DNA of 6,018 bases from positions 1 through 6,018 of the forward strand of contig SKHV01000311.1 of the NCBI GenBank assembly GCA_007116765.1. Reading direction: 5' to 3'. This document shows, one piece after another, positions 1-5,893 of this stretch. A program made the position numbers and the translations under genes. Within the stretch, counting starts at the first letter, position 1. The number at the start of each line of letters is the position of its first letter. A model generated the notes under the pieces. The model had not been told where the DNA came from and did no database searches. It was given only the letters and a program-made list of their open reading frames with translations. The DNA is from Prolixibacteraceae bacterium. Its GTDB lineage: Bacteria; Bacteroidota; Bacteroidia; Bacteroidales; Prolixibacteraceae.

Positions 1-83
1 TAGTCAATAAGTCATCCCGATATCGGGAGTCAGTTGGTCATTTGTTTTTCATTGACTAATGACCAATGACTACTGACTTTTTT
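1..83. repeat. Short intergenic repeat/hairpin cluster downstream of kdgK
   Basis: This non-coding stretch is full of small repeats. A perfect 14-bp palindrome (TCCCGATATCGGGA) lies at 15-28. Four degenerate tandem heptamers of the form NTGACYA run from 52 to 79. TAGTCAAT at 1-8 is the exact reverse complement of 51-58. A nested imperfect hairpin can form: 28-34 pairs with 72-78 and 35-42 with 58-65, leaving a six-base bulge (66-71) and a 15-base loop. It lies immediately after the kdgK stop codon, so it could terminate or stabilise the kdgK transcript, but no U-tract follows a stem in the kdgK direction. The repeats are seen directly; a termination role is inferred. Confidence 0.5.
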
Positions 84-1118
84 CTATCGTGCTACTCGCC
101 CTGAGGCGTCGCCTTTCATTAGTTTTTGTACTTCATCGACACTTACACGGTTATAATCGCCATAAATTGTATGTTTCAGGCACGATGCGGCCACCGCAAA
201 CTCAAGCGCTTTTTGGTCATCGTTGGGCCATGTAAGCAGGCCGTAAATCAAACCACCCATGAACGAATCGCCACCGCCCACGCGGTCAACAATGTGTGTT
301 ATTTGATAGGTGGGTGCTCCGTAAAGTTTCTTTCCGTCCCACAGCACACCCGACCAACTGTTGTGGCTCGCACTTATGGAGCCGCGCAAAGTAGTAATTA
401 CCTTTTTGCAACGCGGGAATTTCTCCATTATTTGTTTCGAAACCGATTCGTAAGCAGCAGCTTCAACATGCCCTGAGGTTACATCAACGCCTTCGGGATG
501 AATGTCCAATACCATGGCGGCATCTTCTTCGTTACCCAATACCACATCGCAACCGGCAACCAGCTCAGGCATAACTTCGCCCGCTGTTTTTCCATAATTC
601 CAAAGGTTTTTGCGGTAGTTCAGGTCTGTAGATACGGTAATTCCCTTTTCATTGGCCTTTTTAATTGCTTCGAGGCACACATCGGCAGCACCTTGCGAAA
701 TGGCAGGTGTAATGCCTGTCCAGTGAAACCAGCTAACACCATCGAACACTTTGTCCCAGTCAATCATTCCGGGCTTAATATCTGAAACAGCCGAATTGGC
801 ACGGTCATAAACCACCTTGCTCCCACGGCTTACAGCACCGCTTTCAAGAAAATAAATACCGAGGCGTTCACCACCCCATACAATTTTATTAACTCCAACG
901 CCATTTTTACGTAAATCTTTCAAACAAGCCTGGGCAATATCGTTTTTGGGCAAGCGTGTTACAAAATCAACATCGATGCCATAATTGGCAAGCGACACAG
1001 CCACGTTGGCCTCTCCACCTCCAAAAGTTGCCGAAAAATTATCGACCTGGTCAAAACGCATAAATCCGGGAGTTGCCAAACGCAACATCACTTCACCAAA
1101 GGTTACTACTTTACTCAT
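84..1118 (-). CDS. kdgK: PfkB-family sugar kinase, probable 2-dehydro-3-deoxygluconokinase (KDG kinase)
   Basis: This cytoplasmic kinase most likely phosphorylates 2-keto-3-deoxygluconate with ATP to KDPG, the step before KDPG aldolase in hexuronate breakdown. The 344 residues match the usual length of KDG kinases (about 310-345). The N-terminal PfkB signature is at residues 33-42 (GGGEANVAVS). A D-x-N-x-R motif followed by a tryptophan (165-173) is typical of KDG kinases. GNEEDA lies at 195-200. The C-terminal PfkB signature GGGDSF (281-286) carries the catalytic base Asp284, and HTIYGDYN (316-323) is the usual C-terminal nucleotide-site segment. The ATG at 1118 starts at the first conserved strand (VVTFGEV). 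The gene is divergent from the LacI-type gene and its promoter overlaps a perfect operator. PfkB subfamilies are easily confused; the neighbouring uronate isomerase strengthens the KDG assignment over fructokinase or ribokinase. Confidence 0.87.
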   Translation of the reverse strand: MSKVVTFGEVMLRLATPGFMRFDQVDNFSATFGGGEANVAVSLANYGIDVDFVTRLPKNDIAQACLKDLRKNGVGVNKIVWGGERLGIYFLESGAVSRGSKVVYDRANSAVSDIKPGMIDWDKVFDGVSWFHWTGITPAISQGAADVCLEAIKKANEKGITVSTDLNYRKNLWNYGKTAGEVMPELVAGCDVVLGNEEDAAMVLDIHPEGVDVTSGHVEAAAYESVSKQIMEKFPRCKKVITTLRGSISASHNSWSGVLWDGKKLYGAPTYQITHIVDRVGGGDSFMGGLIYGLLTWPNDDQKALEFAVAASCLKHTIYGDYNRVSVDEVQKLMKGDASGRVAR

Positions 1119-1148
1119 ACCGATTAAATATTTTTATATTTACAAGCA

Positions 1149-1179
1149 CAAAATTAAAAAAAGAAAACAATAATGCAAA
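1149..1179 (-). promoter_or_regulatory. kdgK promoter (Bacteroidota -33/-7 type)
   Basis: On the minus strand TTTG (1179 to 1176) is followed by exactly 19 bases and then TAATTTTG (1156 to 1149). This fits the Bacteroidota sigma-ABfr consensus TTTG-N19-TAnnTTTG. Transcription would start near 1143-1145, giving a leader of about 25 nt to the ATG at 1118. The -33 element lies inside the operator palindrome at 1171-1190, so repressor bound there should block this promoter. The motifs are seen directly; activity is inferred. Confidence 0.75.
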
Positions 1180-1190
1180 CGTTTGCATTA
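1171..1190. promoter_or_regulatory. LacI-family operator (perfect 20-bp palindrome)
   Basis: TAATGCAAACGTTTGCATTA is a perfect inverted repeat with the central CG step typical of LacI/GalR-family operators, and its core is TGCAAACGTTTGCA. It lies between the divergent kdgK and lacI-type genes. It covers the -33 element of kdgK and ends seven bases before the -7 element of the regulator gene, so a single bound dimer could repress both. The adjacent repressor is the obvious candidate ligand. Confidence 0.85.
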
Positions 1191-1197
1191 ATTTTTT

Positions 1198-1205
1198 TAT
1201 ATTTG
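1198..1205 (+). promoter_or_regulatory. Candidate -7 element for the LacI-type regulator gene
   Basis: TATATTTG matches TAnnTTTG exactly and lies 26 bases before the ATG at 1232. No good TTTG -33 element is found 19-21 bases upstream; that position falls in the operator palindrome (around 1174-1178). The promoter may therefore be weak, and it is probably autorepressed through the same operator. Confidence 0.5.
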
Positions 1206-1231
1206 CTGCTACAAATAGAATTATTCAATAC

Positions 1232-2272
1232 ATGAGAAATAAGCAAGCTACCATACAGGATATTGCAAAAACATTAAATATAACAGCATCAACTGTTTCG
1301 AGGGCTCTAAACGACCATCCAAAAATTAAAAAAAGCACCAAAGAGCTTGTTTGGGCCACGGCAAAAAAACTAAATTACCAGCCCAACACCATTGCTTCAA
1401 GTTTGCGCAAAGGGAAAGCCAATACAGTAGGCATGATTGTTCCGCGGATTAACCGACATTTCTTTTCGAATGTAATAACCGGTGTTGAAAGTATATTGAA
1501 CCCGGCAGGCTACAATTTAATTATATGCCAGTCGGAAGAAAGCATCGAAAAGGAAAAAATGAACATCAACACGTTAATTGCCAGCAGGGTGAGTGGTATC
1601 TTAATTTCCCTTTCGCTTGAAAGCACAAAATACGAGCACATAAAACATGCGATTAGGAATAACATTCCTGTAGTTTTGTACGACCGCATTTGCGATGAGC
1701 TGGATGTTTGCAAGGTTGAAAACGACGATGTTTCGGGCTCGTACGAACTAACACGCCATTTAATAGAACAAGGTTACCGGAAAATGATGTGGATTGGAGG
1801 TACAAGGCAGTTGAATACTTATACCAATCGTTTTGCCGGCTACAGCAATGCATTGGCTGAAATAGGAATCGATGCTGAAAAGCTTCCGATATTCGAAGGA
1901 AGTATTTCACTTGAAACGGCTTATGAATTTATGAAAACCTATTTGGATGAAAATCCACTGCCCGAAGTAATTGTTTCGGCATCGGACTATATGGCCATGG
2001 GGGCCATTGTTGCCATACAGGAGAAAGGGTTGAGAATTCCGGAAGATATTGCCATTTCGGGCTACTCGAACGAGCCTTTTGCCGGCCTCATCAACCCGAA
2101 ACTCACTTCGGTTGAGCAGTTCAGCAAGGAAATGGGACAAGAAACCGCCCGTTTGCTTTTGGGGCAAATCAGTTCTGAAATCCCATCGAAGGTGAAACAA
2201 AAAATAATGATACGGCCAAAATTAATTGTTAGGGAATCAACGATAAAAAGCAAAATTATTAAATCAATTTAG
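1232..2272 (+). CDS. LacI-family transcriptional repressor, likely of the hexuronate genes
   Basis: This is a DNA-binding repressor with a sugar-binding effector domain, 346 residues, which is normal for the family. The N-terminal helix-turn-helix spans residues 6-25 (TIQDIAKTLNI then the recognition helix ASTVSRAL). The hinge region follows at about 50-66 (PNTIASSLRKGKANTVG). The periplasmic-binding-protein-like domain runs from 64 to about 335, with the usual VASDYMAMGA-like segment (here SASDYMAMGA, 249-258) and SGYSNEPFAGLINPKLTSVEQ (from 276), close to the family's typical GFDN...P.LTTV segment. The ATG at 1232 is chosen because it starts six residues before the HTH; the open frame reaches back to 1073 but would cross the operator and both promoters. 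The inducer cannot be read from the sequence; a hexuronate or pathway intermediate is inferred from kdgK and uxaC. Confidence 0.93.
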   Translation: MRNKQATIQDIAKTLNITASTVSRALNDHPKIKKSTKELVWATAKKLNYQPNTIASSLRKGKANTVGMIVPRINRHFFSNVITGVESILNPAGYNLIICQSEESIEKEKMNINTLIASRVSGILISLSLESTKYEHIKHAIRNNIPVVLYDRICDELDVCKVENDDVSGSYELTRHLIEQGYRKMMWIGGTRQLNTYTNRFAGYSNALAEIGIDAEKLPIFEGSISLETAYEFMKTYLDENPLPEVIVSASDYMAMGAIVAIQEKGLRIPEDIAISGYSNEPFAGLINPKLTSVEQFSKEMGQETARLLLGQISSEIPSKVKQKIMIRPKLIVRESTIKSKIIKSI

Positions 2273-2273
2273 C

Positions 2274-2304
2274 TTTGACATCTTACAATAAAGTAATAAC
2301 TTTG
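2274..2304 (+). promoter_or_regulatory. mazEF promoter with possible overlapping operator
   Basis: TTTG (2274-2277), 19 bases, then TAACTTTG (2297-2304) is a full match to the Bacteroidota promoter consensus, starting two bases after the repressor stop codon. The toxin-antitoxin pair thus has its own promoter. An inverted repeat AAAGT-AATA-ACTTT (2290-2303) overlaps the -7 element, and a near-palindrome TTGTGATTACAA (2302-2313, ten of twelve positions symmetric) covers the expected start site. Either could be the site for MazE/MazEF autorepression, which is usual in this family, but that is only an inference. Confidence 0.7.
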
Positions 2305-2327
2305 TGATTACAATTAAACATGTTTTT

Positions 2328-2573
2328 ATGGACGTTTCTGTAATTCAAATAGGCAATTCAAAGGGAATTAGATTAAGTAAAACCCTATTGGATAGATATA
2401 ATATCAAAGATACTGTTGAATTGATATTAGAAAAAGGGCATATAGTTATTAAACCTAAAACCACACCAAGAAAAGGCTGGGAAAAAGCTTTTAAAGTGAT
2501 GCACAATACAGGTGATGATAAAGCACTTATGAACGATGTTTTTGATGATGAAAATTTTGACGAATGGATTTAA
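2328..2573 (+). CDS. mazE: MazE-like antitoxin (AbrB/SpoVT swapped-hairpin domain)
   Basis: This 81-residue antitoxin would neutralise the MazF-type toxin encoded directly downstream and probably represses its own operon. Residues 1-45 form the AbrB-type DNA-binding fold, with the MazE hallmark IGNSKGIRLSK (8-18) and ILEKGHIVIKP (33-43). A conserved PRKGW (47-51) follows. The tail is acidic (DDKALMNDVFDDENFDEW, 63-80), as expected for the toxin-binding segment. A GTG at 2304 would give 89 residues, but it is the last base of the -7 element and so lies upstream of the expected transcript start; the ATG at 2328 is preferred and matches the family's length. The reading frame overlaps mazF by 10 bases (2564-2573), suggesting translational coupling. 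Base composition is AT-rich: 16 G/C of 60 at 2341-2400. Confidence 0.9.
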   Translation: MDVSVIQIGNSKGIRLSKTLLDRYNIKDTVELILEKGHIVIKPKTTPRKGWEKAFKVMHNTGDDKALMNDVFDDENFDEWI

Positions 2574-2887
2574 AGCAATATCATATAGCCTTAGTTAATC
2601 TTGACCCTACGATTGGCAGTGAAATAAAAAAAACAAGGCCATGCGTAATAATCTCTCCAAACGAGATGAATAAATATCTCAACACGGTGATAATTGCACC
2701 CATGACAACCCAGTCAAAAATGTATCCAACTAGAATTGAAATAAATCACGACAATAAAACCGGATGGGTTGTGCTTGACCAAATCCGCACAATAGACAAA
2801 CAACGAATTATTAAAATATTAGATAGTCTTACAGCCCGTGAAGTTGAGAAAGTTAAAATGACAATAAAGGAGCTATTGGTAGATTGA
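2564..2887 (+). CDS. mazF: MazF/PemK-family toxin (mRNA interferase)
   Basis: This is a sequence-specific endoribonuclease toxin expected to cleave mRNA when freed from its antitoxin. At 107 residues it has the typical full length (about 105-120). Family motifs occur in order: LDPTIGSEIKKTRPCVIIS (13-31), with the catalytic-type Arg25; NTVIIAPMTTQ (40-50), with the conserved Thr48/Thr49; and GWVVLDQIRTIDKQRI (67-82). No inactivating change is visible, so it is probably functional. The start ATG overlaps the end of mazE. The pair lies on the same strand between the repressor and uxaC; no obvious terminator separates mazF from uxaC 69 bases later, so some readthrough into uxaC is possible. The cleavage sequence cannot be predicted from here. 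Confidence 0.93.
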   Translation: MDLKQYHIALVNLDPTIGSEIKKTRPCVIISPNEMNKYLNTVIIAPMTTQSKMYPTRIEINHDNKTGWVVLDQIRTIDKQRIIKILDSLTAREVEKVKMTIKELLVD

Positions 2888-2915
2888 TTAAAAAGAACTT
2901 CATGAATGAGTGTTA

Positions 2916-2935
2916 GACTAAAAACGTTTTTTTAA
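2916..2935. promoter_or_regulatory. Possible second LacI-type operator upstream of uxaC
   Basis: AAAAACGTTTTT (2920-2931) is a perfect 12-bp palindrome with the same AAACGTTT centre as the operator at 1171-1190. Over 20 bases each half-site matches that operator at 6 of 10 positions. It lies about 25 bases before the uxaC start, a sensible place for repression. It lacks the outer TGC/GCA, and A/T-rich palindromes arise easily by chance. I found no TAnnTTTG element for uxaC in 2888-2956. Confidence 0.35.
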
Positions 2936-2956
2936 ATCTCAACAACAACGAAAGAT

Positions 2957-4357
2957 ATGAAGAATTTTATGGACGATAATTTCATGCTGAACAACAAATC
3001 GGCTGAAAGGCTATACCACGAGTATGCAAAGGACATGCCTATTATCGATTACCACAACCACCTGCCACCCCACGAGATTGCGGGCGATATCAACTTCAAA
3101 AACCTGACACAAATATGGCTGTATGGCGACCATTACAAATGGAGGGCCATGCGTGCCAACGGTATCGACGAAAAATTCATTACCGGCAATGCCAGCGATA
3201 CCGAAAAGTTTGAAAAGTGGGCCGAAACGGTTCCTTACACGCTTCGCAACCCGCTTTACCACTGGACCCACATGGAGCTGCAGCGCTATTTCGGGATTAG
3301 CGATTTGTTGAACCCCAATTCGGCAAAAGGCATTTTTGAAAAAACTGAAAGCATGCTGCTGCAGCCCGATTTTTCGGTACACAGCCTAATAAAAAGAATG
3401 AAAGTGGATACGCTTTGTACAACCGACGACCCCATTGATAAGCTTGAAGATCATTTGAAACTAGCAAAAAGCAATCCGGGATTTAAAACCCTGCCAACCT
3501 GGCGACCAGACAAAGCCATGAATGCCGACAACCCAAAACTTTACAACGAATACCTTGACAAGCTGGGCGAAACGGCCAACATCGAAATAAAAACAGTAAG
3601 CGACCTGATTGAAGCCCTGCAAAAGCGTCACGACTTTTTTCACGAAGCGGGATGCCGTATTTCGGACCATGGTATTGAAGAATTTTATGCAGAAGATTAT
3701 ACGCAAAATGAAATTGATAGCATTTTTGCGAAAGTACGTGGAGGAAACGAATTGAATTTTGAAGAGCTGTTGAAATTCAAATCGTTTATGTTGATTGAAG
3801 GGGCAAAAATGGATCATGCTTCCAATTGGGCGCAACAATTCCACTACGGGGTAATCCGCAACAACAACAGCCGCATGTTCATGCAGCTTGGCCCCGATAC
3901 GGGTTTCGATTCAATTGGCGATTTCAGTGTGGCCAAAACCATGGCGAAATTTTTCAACAAGCTTGAAAGTACCGACCAACTGGCAAAAACCATCATATAC
4001 AATATTAACCCCGCCGACAACGAAGTGATTGCCACCATGCTCGGCAACTTCAACAAAGGCCCGGTGGCCGGGAAAATACAGTTTGGTTCGGGCTGGTGGT
4101 TCCTCGATCAAAAACAAGGTATGATAGAGCAAATGAATTCGCTTTCGGCACTTGGGCTAATCAGCAAGTTTGTGGGCATGCTTACCGATTCGCGCAGCTT
4201 TTTGTCGTTCCCGCGCCACGAGTATTTCAGGCGCATCATGTGCAACTTGTTTGGTACCGACATGGAAAACGGCGAAATTCCCAACGATTTCGACTTGGTT
4301 GGCGGCATTGTGCAGGACATTTCATACAACAATGCAAAGGAGTATTTTAACTTTTAG
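2957..4357 (+). CDS. uxaC: Uronate isomerase (glucuronate isomerase, UxaC)
   Basis: This cytoplasmic enzyme of the amidohydrolase superfamily isomerises D-glucuronate to D-fructuronate and D-galacturonate to D-tagaturonate, the entry step of hexuronate catabolism. Its 466 residues equal the family's usual length (about 470). Motifs in order are DYHNHL (31-36, metal/active-site histidines), TTDDP (155-159), TWRPD (181-185), ISDHG (235-239), FHYGVIRNNN (295-304), GSGWWF (377-382), LTDSRSF (409-415, with the conserved Asp411) and PRHEYFRR (419-426). No frameshift or missing key residue is seen. The ATG at 2957 (MKNFMDDNF) is the usual start for Bacteroidota homologues, with ATGs at residues 5 and 10 as less likely alternatives. 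It works upstream of KdgK in the same pathway. Two later steps (UxuB/UxuA or UxaB/UxaA) must be encoded elsewhere. Confidence 0.96.
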   Translation: MKNFMDDNFMLNNKSAERLYHEYAKDMPIIDYHNHLPPHEIAGDINFKNLTQIWLYGDHYKWRAMRANGIDEKFITGNASDTEKFEKWAETVPYTLRNPLYHWTHMELQRYFGISDLLNPNSAKGIFEKTESMLLQPDFSVHSLIKRMKVDTLCTTDDPIDKLEDHLKLAKSNPGFKTLPTWRPDKAMNADNPKLYNEYLDKLGETANIEIKTVSDLIEALQKRHDFFHEAGCRISDHGIEEFYAEDYTQNEIDSIFAKVRGGNELNFEELLKFKSFMLIEGAKMDHASNWAQQFHYGVIRNNNSRMFMQLGPDTGFDSIGDFSVAKTMAKFFNKLESTDQLAKTIIYNINPADNEVIATMLGNFNKGPVAGKIQFGSGWWFLDQKQGMIEQMNSLSALGLISKFVGMLTDSRSFLSFPRHEYFRRIMCNLFGTDMENGEIPNDFDLVGGIVQDISYNNAKEYFNF

Positions 4358-4443
4358 GAAGGTGTTTTTTTGAAACGCACTGTAGCTTTAACCCGGGGGT
4401 TTGTTTATCTTTTTAGAAAAGCAAAGACCCACTTGAAGAAACA

Positions 4444-4662
4444 GTGCCCGACTATAAATATGCCGACTGGTGGATGGAATCAGTAGGCAATCAGATAAAA
4501 ATTAAGTCATCGAAACATACATTGAGCGAAGCGGATACACACACGCTGAAAATCTGGATGATTGATACCGGCATTGTATTTCAGAAATTTGTAATCGACG
4601 CAGGAGGTAAAAAAGAATCATACTTGGGCGCTCCCGAGAGTGTATTTGTAGCAGATAATTAA
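4444..4662 (+). pseudogene. Remnant of the C-terminal end of a GH115-type alpha-glucuronidase
   Basis: Only about 72-80 residues are open here, and the frame is closed upstream by TAG at 4414-4416. The segment HTLKIWMIDTGIVFQKFVIDAGG, then SYLGAPES, reads like the extreme C-terminus of GH115 xylan alpha-1,2-glucuronidases (from memory HTLKIWMVDPGVV.QKIVID.GG..SYLGPPES). Full GH115 proteins are roughly 800-1000 residues, so over 90 percent is missing. The natural end seems intact (stop at 4660-4662), while 4358-4443 shows no recognisable GH115 coding in any frame. A GTG at 4444 could start a small protein but has no convincing ribosome site. The family substrate, glucuronic acid on xylan, fits the adjacent uxaC. 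The family call rests on memory of the motif, not a search; a related glycoside hydrolase with the same C-terminal module is the alternative. Confidence 0.65.
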
Positions 4663-4828
4663 ACCATTATAAATTGGAATGGCACTGAAGTCAATATGCA
4701 TGTTTATCGTTACATTTTAGACATTAAATATCACTGATGTCCGGTAAAAAGCGTTCAATGGTTATAATTAAAAAAATTAGCGATTAATATTTCCACAAAC
4801 AGCGACACATTTTGGCGCAGTGCTAAAG

Positions 4829-4836
4829 TAATTTTG
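4829..4836 (+). promoter_or_regulatory. Candidate -7 element for the UVR-motif gene
   Basis: TAATTTTG matches TAnnTTTG exactly, 17 bases before the ATG at 4854. The nearest upstream TTTG (4811-4814) is only 14 bases away rather than 19, so the -33 element is poor. If used, transcription begins near 4841, which excludes the ATG at 4838 and supports 4854 as the start. The rest of the 4663-4828 gap shows no gene or convincing structure. Confidence 0.45.
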
Positions 4837-4853
4837 CATGGAAACATATAAAA

Positions 4854-5873
4854 ATGATTGCCATGTTAAAATTGTTGATGCTAAAATACCTGCGCAAGAA
4901 ATTCCGGAAACTGAAAATCAAAATGGTCAGGCAGAGAAACTTTGAAGCTGCTACCATTTTTCGCGACAAAGAGAAACAGAAAATTGAACAAATATCGGCA
5001 TTGCAGGACTGCTGGCAACGGCGGTTCAATAAGCTGTCCGATGCTTTTATGCCGGTAATTTTTAAATTTGAACCCACTGACTTAAATGGTTTTGTAGTGC
5101 TGCGTAAACCCGACAATATCCCTGTACGCATAGATGGTTACATGTTTGCTGTGTGGATGAACATATACATTGAAGCAGCACTTGCTGAAAGCGAAAAATT
5201 CAGAAAAGCATGGAAAGCAGCCGAAGATAAGGCAGAGTACAGGAATACAATTTTTGAATGGGCTGCCGAATACTTCTTTATCGATACCTTTGCCTCACAG
5301 CTAAGCTCACATAACGGCACGTTCGAAATGAATCGTTCGCACATCGCCGATTTATTGCAAACAAACCCCATCCTCAACTTATTTAGTGGAGAAATAAAGC
5401 ACCGAAAGGCATTTAGTGACAGTAGCTACATACACAATACCCGCTCGCACCATGCCCTCGACCCTGATGGGAACATTATGGGGTATTTCAATACGTTTTC
5501 TTACAAATTCCCTTTCAAATGCAAGATTGAACGAAGCAATAGAGCAATAAAACTTACCACGCCATATTATTCCATTCGGTTTAAGATAAGCTGTACGGGC
5601 AATGCACAAAGCCTCCCACAAGATTATTCCCTGTTTTACCTGGGCTTCAAAAGAAACTCAGGCCGCCGCATCGATGCCCATATTGTTGCCACAAAACGCT
5701 TCGGTGGGCTTTTGCCATGGAACCGCAAACACATTAAGCAGGTGCACGGGCTAAAAGAAACCCTGATTGAATATTTCTCGGCCAAACACTATTTCGACAA
5801 GCTCGACTGGGAAAACAAACGCGTAATGGCAGTGGTGATGCGGAATATAACTTCAATGAAGGTTTCACTCTAA
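4854..5873 (+). CDS. Hypothetical protein with N-terminal UVR-like motif
   Basis: I do not recognise the 339-residue protein as a whole. Residues 17-45 (LKIKMVRQRNFEAATIFRDKE at the core) resemble a UVR motif, the helical hairpin found in UvrB, UvrC and ClpC-type proteins, with the characteristic FE-x-A-x-x-x-RD. A helical, charged region rich in Ala, Glu and Lys covers about 105-140. The C-terminal third is basic and aromatic (for example KRNSGRR at 266-272 and KRFGGLLPWNRKHIK at 281-295), which could suit nucleic-acid or protein binding, but that is inference. There is no signal peptide or clear membrane segment, so it is probably cytoplasmic. The ATG at 4854 keeps the whole UVR motif; M24 would cut through it. 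The last codons and the stop lie inside a strong hairpin. It has its own candidate promoter and no visible link to the uronate genes. Confidence 0.8.
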   Translation: MIAMLKLLMLKYLRKKFRKLKIKMVRQRNFEAATIFRDKEKQKIEQISALQDCWQRRFNKLSDAFMPVIFKFEPTDLNGFVVLRKPDNIPVRIDGYMFAVWMNIYIEAALAESEKFRKAWKAAEDKAEYRNTIFEWAAEYFFIDTFASQLSSHNGTFEMNRSHIADLLQTNPILNLFSGEIKHRKAFSDSSYIHNTRSHHALDPDGNIMGYFNTFSYKFPFKCKIERSNRAIKLTTPYYSIRFKISCTGNAQSLPQDYSLFYLGFKRNSGRRIDAHIVATKRFGGLLPWNRKHIKQVHGLKETLIEYFSAKHYFDKLDWENKRVMAVVMRNITSMKVSL

Positions 5874-5887
5874 GTGAAGCCTTCATT
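5855..5887. terminator. Strong hairpin between convergent genes, likely bidirectional terminator
   Basis: AATGAAGGTTTCACT (5855-5869) pairs with AGTGAAGCCTTCATT (5873-5887) around a three-base loop (CTA): a 15-bp stem with a single T-G wobble. The stop codon TAA of the upstream gene (5871-5873) lies in the loop and first base of the right arm, so the stem includes the last five codons. The stop codon of the convergent minus-strand gene is only seven bases further on. Only a short T-run follows on either side, so termination strength is uncertain. Confidence 0.65.
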
Positions 5888-5893
5888 TATTAC

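Noticed and set aside
126..785. Plus-strand open frames opposite kdgK
   Set aside because: They are antisense shadows of a well-supported kinase gene, with no domain motifs of their own.
1073..1231. 53-residue N-terminal extension of the LacI-type regulator
   Set aside because: It would begin inside the divergent kdgK gene and cross both promoters and the operator; the ATG at 1232 places the helix-turn-helix at the normal distance from the N-terminus.
2260..2889. AATCAAT / ATTGATT inverted repeat flanking the mazEF module as insertion ends
   Set aside because: Seven A/T-rich bases are expected by chance over this distance, and there is no target-site duplication or transposase.
2920..2937. 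AAAAACGTTTTTTT as a mazF terminator
   Set aside because: The palindrome has no room for a loop and is purely A/T in its arms, so it cannot form a stable RNA stem; it fits an operator better.
3011..4373. Several open frames on both strands within uxaC
   Set aside because: They lie inside a full-length, motif-complete uronate isomerase and carry no recognisable domains.
4388..4403. TTTAACCCGGGGGTTT as a uxaC terminator
   Set aside because: The stem is only about four base pairs with a four-base loop and no proper U-tract directly after it; too weak to call.
4838..4945. 35-codon open frame starting at ATG 4838, overlapping the start of the UVR-motif gene
   Set aside because: It starts one base after the candidate -7 element, so it would lie upstream of or at the transcript start, and its sequence shows no recognisable motif. 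The UVR-like motif is in the 4854 frame.
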